DNA of 8,689 nt, taken from the NCBI GenBank assembly GCA_003694905.1, contig RFJM01000305.1, forward strand, positions 1 to 8,689, in the 5' to 3' direction. The stretch comes from Caldilineae bacterium (GTDB lineage: Bacteria > Chloroflexota > Anaerolineae > J102). Position numbers and translations under genes: made by a program. The notes beneath the pieces were generated by a model. That model had not been told where the DNA came from, made no database searches, and saw only the letters and a program-made list of their open reading frames with translations. Every line of letters starts with the position of its first letter. Position 1 is the first letter of the stretch. Shown piece after piece: positions 1 through 5,633 of the stretch.

Positions 1-323
1 GCGTTAACCGCGTCAGCCACCTGCGCGACGGCACCATCACCACCTTTGAGCTCGACCCACGCGACCTGGGCATCCCCCGCGCCGACCTCAGCGACCTGGC
101 CGGAGGTACGCCGGAGCAAAACGCGGGGATTCTGCGTGACATCCTGGCCGGCGAGGACACAGGTCCCCGCCGCGACATCGTCTTGCTGAACGCAGCGGCT
201 GCGTTGGCCGCCGCCGACGGCGACTGGGACCAGGCGCTGGCGCGGGCCAGGCATAGCATCGACTCCGGCGCAGCCCTCGCCCGCCTGGATGCCTTCGTGG
301 CTTACACCCAGAAACTGGCCTGA
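1..323 (+). CDS. trpD: Anthranilate phosphoribosyltransferase, C-terminal part (5' end outside window)
   Basis: TrpD transfers the phosphoribosyl group of PRPP to anthranilate, the second dedicated step of tryptophan synthesis, in the cytoplasm. Only the last 106 residues are present, reading from base 3 to the TGA at 321-323. They carry the C-terminal landmarks of the family: a Leu-Asp-Pro-x-Asp-Leu-Gly-Ile segment (the equivalent of the usual PEDFGL stretch), an Ala-Gly-Gly-Thr-Pro-Glu-Gln-Asn-Ala segment, then GPRRDIVLLNAAAAL, and an Ala-x-x-Ile-Asp-Ser-Gly-x-Ala-x-x-x-Leu ending. The N-terminal PRPP-binding region lies upstream of the window. The gene is followed by an 89-nt gap containing a strong promoter, so ftsH does not depend on trpD transcription. 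Identification is by recalled family motifs and is firm; nothing can be said about the start or operon partners upstream. Confidence 0.93.
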   Translation, partial: VNRVSHLRDGTITTFELDPRDLGIPRADLSDLAGGTPEQNAGILRDILAGEDTGPRRDIVLLNAAAALAAADGDWDQALARARHSIDSGAALARLDAFVAYTQKLA

Positions 324-343
324 CGCCGGTGCCGGCACATCCT

Positions 344-371
344 TTGCCTTTGACGCCTTCCCTTCTATAAT
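344..371 (+). promoter_or_regulatory. Predicted sigma70-type promoter of ftsH
   Basis: A perfect TATAAT hexamer lies at 366-371, and TTGCCT (4 of 6 matches to TTGACA) lies at 344-349, giving a 16-nt spacer. Transcription would be expected to start around 376-380, leaving a short leader of about 35 nt before the ATG at 413. A TTGACG at 350-355 matches the -35 consensus better but is only 10 nt from the -10 box, too close for normal use. The element is otherwise surrounded by GC-rich sequence, which makes the TATAAT stand out. Confidence 0.72.
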
Positions 372-402
372 CTTCTGAGCGGTATCCATTTCCGCTCAGG
401 AG
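372..402 (+). promoter_or_regulatory. Inverted repeat / hairpin overlapping the ftsH transcription start and Shine-Dalgarno
   Basis: CTGAGCGG (375-382) and CCGCTCAG (392-399) are perfect 8-base inverted arms separated by 9 bases. In RNA the stem can be extended by U374-G400, U373-A401 and C372-G402. It begins directly after the TATAAT box, and its right arm covers much of the AGGAGGA Shine-Dalgarno at 398-404. It could be a DNA operator for a dimeric repressor at the start site, or an RNA hairpin that limits ribosome access. The sequence does not tell which. The arm-N9-arm geometry recalls the HrcA operator CIRCE, but the arm sequence does not match it. Confidence 0.6.
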
Positions 403-404
403 GA
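398..404 (+). promoter_or_regulatory. Shine-Dalgarno of ftsH
   Basis: AGGAGGA lies 8 nt before the ATG at 413, an almost ideal ribosome binding site that fixes the start codon. Its first bases form part of the inverted repeat at 375-399, so its accessibility may depend on whether that stem forms in the transcript. Confidence 0.85.
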
Positions 405-412
405 CCCACTTC

Positions 413-2263
413 ATGGACAAACGCGACCATCAAAGCAAGGAGTTTCGGCGGCAGAGCATCTATTCTATCGCCTATTTCGTCTTTACGCTGCTGCTGCTGC
501 TGGCTATCAACACCTGGTCCTTTGCCCGCCCGCGTCAGGTTCCCTACAGCCAGTTTCTCCAGGCCATGGAACGAGGCGAGGTGAAGCTGGCTACCATCTC
601 GGATCGCAACATCCTCTGGCAGACAGGGGATGGGGACAACATCGAGATCTATCAGAGCAACCGTATCCCCGGCGTGGATGACAGCGCGCTCATCGACTTG
701 CTGCATCAGAACGGCGTCGAATTCGCGGGGATCCAGCCCAACCCCTGGCTGAGCTCTCTGGTGAGCTGGCTGTTACCCCTGGCGATTCTGGGAGTCATAT
801 GGTACTGGAGCGTGCGCAGGCTGCCCGGCGCCACCCAATACCTCAGCTTTGGCCGCTCGCGTGCTCGCATCTGGGATGTCAGCAGCGAGAAAGTCACCTT
901 CGACGACGTGGCCGGCGTAGACGAGGCGGTCACAGAATTGCGCGAGGTGGTGGAATTCCTCAAGAACCCGGACAAGTACGCCAAGATCGGCGCCCGTATT
1001 CCCAAGGGGGTCCTGCTTGTCGGACCACCGGGCACGGGCAAGACCCTGCTGGCCAAGGCAACCGCGGGCGAGGCCAACGTGCCCTTCTTCTCCATCTCCG
1101 GGGCGGACTTCGTGGAGATGTTCGTGGGGGTGGGTGCAGCGCGCGTGCGCGATCTCTTCCGCCAGGCGCGGGAAAAGGCACCCTGCATTGTCTTCATCGA
1201 CGAGATCGATGCCATCGGCCGCAGTCGTGCGGGGGCGCGCTCGCCCGTCAGCAACGAAGAGCGCGAGCAGACTCTCAACCAACTCCTGGTGGAAATGGAC
1301 GGTTTTGACAGCTCGGTCGGGGTGATCATCATGGCTGCCACCAATCGGCCTGAGATCCTGGACAAGGCGCTGATGCGTCCCGGCCGCTTCGACCGCCAGG
1401 TGGTGGTTGACAAACCCGACTTGAAGGGACGCGAGGCCATCCTGCGGGTGCACACACGCAAGGTGGCACTGGCCGACGATGTGGACCTGCACGTGGTCGC
1501 TGCCCGTACCCCCGGCTTCGCAGGCGCCGAGCTGGCCAACCTGGTCAACGAGGCCGCTTTGCTGGCCGTACGCAACGGGCGCGAGAAAGTGTCTATGGAC
1601 GACTTCGATGAAGCTGTCGACCGGGTAATGGCCGGGCTCGAGCGCAAGAGCCGGGCCCTGAACCCCAAGGAGCGTGAGATTGTGGCCTATCATGAGATGG
1701 GGCACGCGCTGACCGGCACCCTGCTGCCTAATGCCGACCCTGTACACAAGATCAGCATCGTGCCCAGGGGTGTGGCCGCGCTCGGTGTGACCATCCAGAC
1801 CCCCCTGGAAGACCGTTACCTGCTCACCGAGGATGAGCTGCGCGACCGTATCACCACCATCCTGGGCGGCCGGGCAGCCGAGGAGGTCATCTACGGCCGG
1901 GTGAGCACCGGTCCGGCCGACGATCTGCAGCGGGCGACCGCTCTGGCCCGCCGTATGGTCACCCAGTTCGGCATGAGCGACGCCCTGGGCCCCATCGCCC
2001 TGGAAGACCCCGAGCAACAGTTCCTGGAAACGCCCGGCCTGACCACGCGCTCCTATGGCGACAAGACCGCCGAGCAAATCGACACGGAGGTGCGCGCCCT
2101 CCTCTCCGAGCTCTACCAGCGGGCCCGGAATCTGTTGTCACGGCACAAAGATGTGCTCATCCAGGCCGCCAAGGTCCTGCTCGAGCAGGAAGTCATGGAG
2201 GGCAAAGATCTGGTCGAGTTACTGCAAAGCGCCGGGGTCGAATTCCCGGTGACCGATATCTGA
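413..2263 (+). CDS. ftsH: ATP-dependent zinc metalloprotease FtsH
   Basis: FtsH is a hexameric membrane-anchored AAA+ protease that extracts and degrades misfolded membrane proteins and some soluble regulators. This copy has 616 residues, close to the usual 600-650. Two hydrophobic segments (about 16-36 and 118-132) flank a periplasmic-type domain. The AAA+ module has Walker A GPPGTGKT (204-211), the pore-loop FVG (237-239), Walker B with D263/E264, and a second region of homology around 309-328 with arginine-finger candidates R325 and R328. The peptidase has HEMGH (427-431) with a third zinc ligand at D504 in the TGPADDLQ segment. All catalytic features are intact. Small departures are HEMGH in place of the commoner HEAGH, and ALGVTI where most FtsH proteins have a Tyr (ALGYT). 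These would fit an additional, non-housekeeping ftsH copy, but that is inference. The gene has its own promoter and overlapping inverted repeat, and it sits between trpD and trpC. The trpC start follows 11 nt after its stop, so trpC is probably read from the same transcript. Confidence 0.97.
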   Translation: MDKRDHQSKEFRRQSIYSIAYFVFTLLLLLAINTWSFARPRQVPYSQFLQAMERGEVKLATISDRNILWQTGDGDNIEIYQSNRIPGVDDSALIDLLHQNGVEFAGIQPNPWLSSLVSWLLPLAILGVIWYWSVRRLPGATQYLSFGRSRARIWDVSSEKVTFDDVAGVDEAVTELREVVEFLKNPDKYAKIGARIPKGVLLVGPPGTGKTLLAKATAGEANVPFFSISGADFVEMFVGVGAARVRDLFRQAREKAPCIVFIDEIDAIGRSRAGARSPVSNEEREQTLNQLLVEMDGFDSSVGVIIMAATNRPEILDKALMRPGRFDRQVVVDKPDLKGREAILRVHTRKVALADDVDLHVVAARTPGFAGAELANLVNEAALLAVRNGREKVSMDDFDEAVDRVMAGLERKSRALNPKEREIVAYHEMGHALTGTLLPNADPVHKISIVPRGVAALGVTIQTPLEDRYLLTEDELRDRITTILGGRAAEEVIYGRVSTGPADDLQRATALARRMVTQFGMSDALGPIALEDPEQQFLETPGLTTRSYGDKTAEQIDTEVRALLSELYQRARNLLSRHKDVLIQAAKVLLEQEVMEGKDLVELLQSAGVEFPVTDI

Positions 2264-2274
2264 GAGAAGCGGAC

Positions 2275-3108
2275 ATGAAACGCTCGCAACGTCTGAAACA
2301 GCAGGGCAAGATCCTGGACGAGATCATGGCCTGGAAACGCAAGGAGTTGCCCAGGCGTAAGGCCGAAATGCCCGAGGCCGATCTGCGTGCTCTGCTCACC
2401 TTCACCCCTCCCGCGCTGGACTTTGCCGCGGCCCTGGCGCAACCGGGTGTCGGCCTCATCGCCGAGGTCAAGCGCGCCTCGCCCAGCAAGGGCCTGCTCT
2501 GCAAGGACTTCGACCCGGTGCAACTGGCCCTGACCTATGCACGCGGGGGCGCAGTCGCCATTTCCTGTCTTACCGACGGGCGCTTTTTCCAGGGTAAGCT
2601 GGAGCATCTCACCGCCATCAAAGAGGCGCTGCGTGATCACGGTCTGACGGTGCCGGTGCTGCGCAAGGACTTCGTGTTCGACCCCTATCAGGTGCTGGAA
2701 GCGCGCGTAGCCGGTGCCGACGCGGTGTTGCTCATCATGGCCGTGTTAGGCGACCGCGAATATCGCGATCTGCTGGCATACACCCACGAACTCGGCATGA
2801 TGGCGCTGGTCGAGGTGCACAACGAGCAAGAGCTCGAGCGCGCTCTACGTGCCTCTCCGCGCATCATCGGCGTCAATAACCGGGACCTGCGCACCTTCGA
2901 GGTTGACCTGGAGACCACAGGGCGCCTGCGCCGCCTGGCCCCTGCAGATGTCCTCTTCGTCAGCGAGAGCGGCATTCGGGACGCCGAGGACGTTCGAGCC
3001 TTGAAGGAGATGGGGGCGGATGCCATGCTTGTCGGCGAGAGCCTGGTGAAATTGGCACAACCCCGGCGAGAGCGTAAACTACAGGAGCTGATTCGGGCCG
3101 GATATTGA
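2275..3108 (+). CDS. trpC: Indole-3-glycerol-phosphate synthase
   Basis: TrpC closes the ring of carboxyphenylamino-deoxyribulose phosphate to give indole-3-glycerol phosphate and CO2, the fourth tryptophan-specific step. The protein is 277 residues, a single (beta/alpha)8 barrel without a fused TrpF. Residues equivalent to the known Sulfolobus enzyme active site are all present: E64 and K66 in AEVKRASPSKG, K131 in VLRKDF, E180 in LVEVH, N201 in GVNNRDL, and E231/S232 in VSESGI. The phosphate-binding VGES sits at 253-256. The start at 2275 puts the typical ILDEI segment at residues 13-17, about ten residues later than in many homologues, but no better start is visible. The only ribosome-binding match is a weak GAGAAG (2264-2269), so translation may be coupled to ftsH, whose stop lies 11 nt upstream. 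trpF, trpB and trpA are not in the window. The next gene is an aromatic amino-acid decarboxylase, 75 nt downstream with no obvious promoter between them. Confidence 0.96.
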   Translation: MKRSQRLKQQGKILDEIMAWKRKELPRRKAEMPEADLRALLTFTPPALDFAAALAQPGVGLIAEVKRASPSKGLLCKDFDPVQLALTYARGGAVAISCLTDGRFFQGKLEHLTAIKEALRDHGLTVPVLRKDFVFDPYQVLEARVAGADAVLLIMAVLGDREYRDLLAYTHELGMMALVEVHNEQELERALRASPRIIGVNNRDLRTFEVDLETTGRLRRLAPADVLFVSESGIRDAEDVRALKEMGADAMLVGESLVKLAQPRRERKLQELIRAGY

Positions 3109-3170
3109 GCGGTGCCGGTGCATCGCTGCAAACACAGACCCTGCCGACCCGCCTTTCGCCAACCATCCGC

Positions 3171-3175
3171 GAGGA
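3171..3175 (+). promoter_or_regulatory. Shine-Dalgarno that fixes the decarboxylase start
   Basis: GAGGA lies 8 nt before the ATG at 3184, the same spacing and a similar flanking sequence as the ftsH site (GAGGACCC). The frame stays open further upstream to a GTG at 3112. That extension would add 24 residues with no resemblance to the family, and it lacks a ribosome binding site, so the ATG at 3184 is preferred. Confidence 0.75.
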
Positions 3176-3183
3176 CCCGCATT

Positions 3184-4626
3184 ATGGAACAACGCACCTA
3201 TCACATGAGTCCGGAAGAGTTTCGCCGCCTGGGGCGTCAGGTTGTGGACTGGATTGCCGACTACTACGAGCGCATCGAGTCCTATCCCGTTCTCTCCCAG
3301 GTAAGACCGGGGGATATCCGTTCTCGCCTGCCGGCGGATCCACCGGCGCAAGGAGAACCCTTTGCCGACATCCTGCGCGATCTCGATGAGATCATCATGC
3401 CGGGGATCACCCACTGGCAATCCCCCAACTTCTTCGCTTTTTTCCCCACCGGTGCCTCCTTCCCCAGCATTCTCGGTGACCTGGTCTCGTCCGGGCTGGG
3501 TGTGCAGGGGATGCTATGGGCTACGAGTCCTGCCTGTACCGAGCTGGAAACGCACGTGCTGGACTGGCTGGCCAAGGCCATGGGCCTGCCGGAGCAGTTC
3601 CTTTCCACGAGCACCGGCGGCGGCGTCATCCAGGACTCGGCCTCGAGCGCGTCGCTATGTGCATTGCTGGCGGCCCGAGAGCGCGCCCTGGACTACAGGG
3701 GCAATCTGCACGGATTGGACGGCCGGCTGGTCGCGTACGCTTCGGCCCATGCCCACTCTTCCATCGAGAAGGCGATGATGATCGCCGGTTTGGGTCGCGA
3801 GAATCTGCACCTGGTCGCGGTTGACGATTCCTATGCCATGCGTCCTGATGACCTGGCCCGGCTTATCAAGGCAGACCGCGCTGCCGGTCTCACCCCGGCC
3901 TTCGTTGCTGCCACCATCGGCACCACCTCCTCCAACGCCATGGACCCGATTCGCGCCTTGGGGGAAGTATGCCGCCGCGAAGATGTATGGCTGCACGTCG
4001 ATGCGGCCATGTCGGGTACGGCTGCGCTCTGCCCCGAGTTCCGCTGGACTCATGACGGCCTGGAGCTGGCCGACAGCTACTGCTTCAACCCGCACAAGTG
4101 GATGTTCACCAATTTCGATGCCGATTGTTTCTACGTGGCCGACCGCGCGGCTCTTATCAACACCCTGAGCATTTTGCCCGAGTACCTGAAGAACCAGGCC
4201 ACGGAATCGGGCGCAGTCATCGACTATCGCGACTGGCAGATACCGCTGGGCCGTCGTTTTCGCGCCCTCAAGCTCTGGTTTGTCATCCGGCACTACGGCA
4301 TTGAGGGCCTGCAATACCACATCCGCCGGCACGTGGAGCTGGCTCAGCAGTTCGCCGGCTGGGTGAAGGCACATGAGCGCTTCGAGCTGATGGCCCCTGC
4401 CCCCTTGAACCTCGTCTGTTTCCGGCACAAGGCCGGCGACGAGTTCAACGAGAGGCTGTTGACCCGGCTCAACGAGAGCGGCGAGCTGTATCTCACCCAC
4501 ACCAAACTGGACGGCATCTTCACGCTGCGCATGAGCATCGGCCAGATGTACACGGAGGAGCGGCATGTGGTGGCGGCCTGGGAGAAGATCACCCGGACCG
4601 CGGCCGAGCTGGAGAACGAGGGCTGA
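3184..4626 (+). CDS. PLP-dependent aromatic-L-amino-acid decarboxylase (group II; tryptophan/tyrosine/DOPA type)
   Basis: This enzyme removes the alpha-carboxyl group of an aromatic amino acid to give the amine (tryptamine, tyramine, phenylethylamine or dopamine). The 480 residues match human DOPA decarboxylase in length and along the whole chain. The PLP lysine is K305 in FNPHKW, H191 in AHAHSS is the ring-stacking histidine, D273 in HVDAA binds the pyridine nitrogen, and T248 follows in ATIGTT. Y334 in PEYLKNQ aligns with the catalytic loop Tyr332 of the human enzyme. Its presence argues for decarboxylation and not the aldehyde-synthase variant that carries Phe. The conserved ATSPACTELE and DYRDWQIPLGRRFR segments are also present. 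In plant enzymes a Gly at the position of G356 goes with indole substrates and Ser with phenolic ones. Gly here is compatible with tryptophan, but the broad human enzyme also has Gly. The position after trpC supports tryptophan as substrate by context only. No signal peptide is seen, so it is probably cytoplasmic. The next gene starts 1 nt after its stop. Confidence 0.93.
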   Translation: MEQRTYHMSPEEFRRLGRQVVDWIADYYERIESYPVLSQVRPGDIRSRLPADPPAQGEPFADILRDLDEIIMPGITHWQSPNFFAFFPTGASFPSILGDLVSSGLGVQGMLWATSPACTELETHVLDWLAKAMGLPEQFLSTSTGGGVIQDSASSASLCALLAARERALDYRGNLHGLDGRLVAYASAHAHSSIEKAMMIAGLGRENLHLVAVDDSYAMRPDDLARLIKADRAAGLTPAFVAATIGTTSSNAMDPIRALGEVCRREDVWLHVDAAMSGTAALCPEFRWTHDGLELADSYCFNPHKWMFTNFDADCFYVADRAALINTLSILPEYLKNQATESGAVIDYRDWQIPLGRRFRALKLWFVIRHYGIEGLQYHIRRHVELAQQFAGWVKAHERFELMAPAPLNLVCFRHKAGDEFNERLLTRLNESGELYLTHTKLDGIFTLRMSIGQMYTEERHVVAAWEKITRTAAELENEG

Positions 4627-4627
4627 G

Positions 4628-5629
4628 ATGCTGGAGCCGCGCCTGACCTTTGCCTGCGAACTGGAGACCCGGCCCCTGCAGGAGCTCTTTGCTCGAAGTG
4701 ACGTGCTCTCAGACCTGCAGGACCTGGGCGCGGGCGTAGCCATGGGGCTCCTCGATTTCTCCGCGGAGCGGGCCGAGGTGGTACGCCAGCTCAATCGTCT
4801 GGGCATTCCCCTTACGGCCTGGTTGCTGCTGCCCAAGGAGCAGGGGTACTGGTTCAACGCCCGTAACGCCGCGCAGGCACGGGCCTGCTACGAAGCCTTC
4901 AAGCAATGGACTCGCCGGTACGATCTGCGCTGGATCTCGCTGGCGTTGGATATCGAGCCGGACTACCACGAACTCCAGGCTCTCTTGCAAGGCCGGGTGA
5001 TGCCGCTGCTGTGGCCCATGCTGCGCCGTGCCTTTGCCCGCGAGCAGGTGTTGCAGGCGCGGCTGGCCTACGGTGCCCTGGTACGGGATATGCACCGCGA
5101 CGGCTACTTCGTCGAGAGCTATCAGCTCCCCCTCATCGCGGACGAGCGGCACGCGGGTTCGGTCTTTGTGCAGGGCCTGCTCGGCCTGGTGGATGTGCCC
5201 GTAGATCGCGAGACGCTGATGCTGTACTCCAGCTTCCTGCGTCCCTACGGTGCGGCAGTGCTGCTGGCCTATGCCGGCGAGGCCGACGTGGTCGGGGTCG
5301 GCTCTACGGGCGGTGGGGTTGATCCCGGTCTGGCTCCCCCTCTGAGTTGGGAAGATCTCGCGCGTGATCTACGCCTGGCTTACCGCTACAGCGACCACAT
5401 CTTTGTGTTCAGCCTTGAAGGTTGTGTGGAACAGGGGTTCCTGCCCCGGCTGCTCGAATTCGAATGGGATGCGCCTGTGGAGTTGCCGACCGACCTGGTT
5501 GAACGCGTACAGCAACTGCGGCGGGTCCTGCGCGGCATGCTGTGGACGACTGCCCATCCCTGGGCTGTCGCCGCCGGTGTGCTGGCGGTTCTGCTGTGGA
5601 CACGCCGCCGTCGCCCACGAGGTGGTTGA
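4628..5629 (+). CDS. Hypothetical (beta/alpha)8-barrel-like protein with C-terminal membrane anchor
   Basis: I do not recognise a named family. The 333 residues show eight regularly spaced hydrophobic beta-strand candidates (about 6-13, 36-44, 61-69, 103-111, 160-170, 197-203, 221-229, 258-265) alternating with helical stretches, the pattern of a TIM barrel. Acidic residues cluster at strand ends: E11/E13, D43, D108 and E110 (LALDIEPD), E163 (FVESYQLP) and E264 (FSLEGC). This arrangement would suit a glycosidase-like active site, but no glycoside hydrolase family signature is clear. Residues about 309-324 are hydrophobic and are followed by a run of Arg (326-329), which looks like a tail anchor. 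No N-terminal signal peptide is present. The ATG at 4628 is chosen because GAGGG (4618-4622) precedes it and strand 1 begins at once. The longer in-frame start at 4565 lies inside the decarboxylase gene and adds only a basic, non-signal stretch. The ATG is 1 nt after the upstream stop and the next gene follows after 4 nt, so expression is tightly coupled on both sides. Confidence 0.85.
   Translation: MLEPRLTFACELETRPLQELFARSDVLSDLQDLGAGVAMGLLDFSAERAEVVRQLNRLGIPLTAWLLLPKEQGYWFNARNAAQARACYEAFKQWTRRYDLRWISLALDIEPDYHELQALLQGRVMPLLWPMLRRAFAREQVLQARLAYGALVRDMHRDGYFVESYQLPLIADERHAGSVFVQGLLGLVDVPVDRETLMLYSSFLRPYGAAVLLAYAGEADVVGVGSTGGGVDPGLAPPLSWEDLARDLRLAYRYSDHIFVFSLEGCVEQGFLPRLLEFEWDAPVELPTDLVERVQQLRRVLRGMLWTTAHPWAVAAGVLAVLLWTRRRRPRGG
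5619..5625 (+). promoter_or_regulatory. Shine-Dalgarno that fixes the solute-binding protein start
   Basis: GAGGTGG lies 8 nt before the ATG at 5634, inside the last codons of the barrel-protein gene. It selects ATG 5634 over the in-frame GTG at 5622 and over the long upstream extension of the frame to 5364. Only the ATG 5634 start places the hydrophobic stretch and the lipobox at the usual distance from the N-terminus. Confidence 0.75.
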
Positions 5630-5633
5630 GGCA

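Noticed and set aside
350..371. TTGACG as the -35 box of the ftsH promoter
   Set aside because: It is only 10 nt from TATAAT, too short for sigma70-type recognition; TTGCCT at 344-349 gives a workable spacer.
375..399. CIRCE (HrcA operator) upstream of ftsH
   Set aside because: The N9 spacing matches, but the arms (CTGAGCGG) do not resemble TTAGCACTC. It is kept as an unidentified repeat.
773..2077. Long open frame on the minus strand opposite ftsH (434 codons)
   Set aside because: It lies wholly inside the intact ftsH gene. The translation has no recognisable domain and the composition typical of GC-rich antisense frames.
3112..3183. Upstream GTG start for the decarboxylase
   Set aside because: It adds 24 residues unlike the family and has no ribosome binding site, while ATG 3184 has GAGGA at 8 nt and gives the usual 480-residue length.
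3655..4857. Long open frame on the minus strand opposite the decarboxylase (400 codons)
   Set aside because: It is antisense to an intact, conserved enzyme gene. No motif is seen, and high GC explains the lack of stops.
5364..5633. Long N-terminal extension of the solute-binding protein frame
   Set aside because: It overlaps the barrel-protein gene and would bury the lipoprotein signal peptide at residue 90 and beyond. ATG 5634 has a good Shine-Dalgarno and a proper signal.
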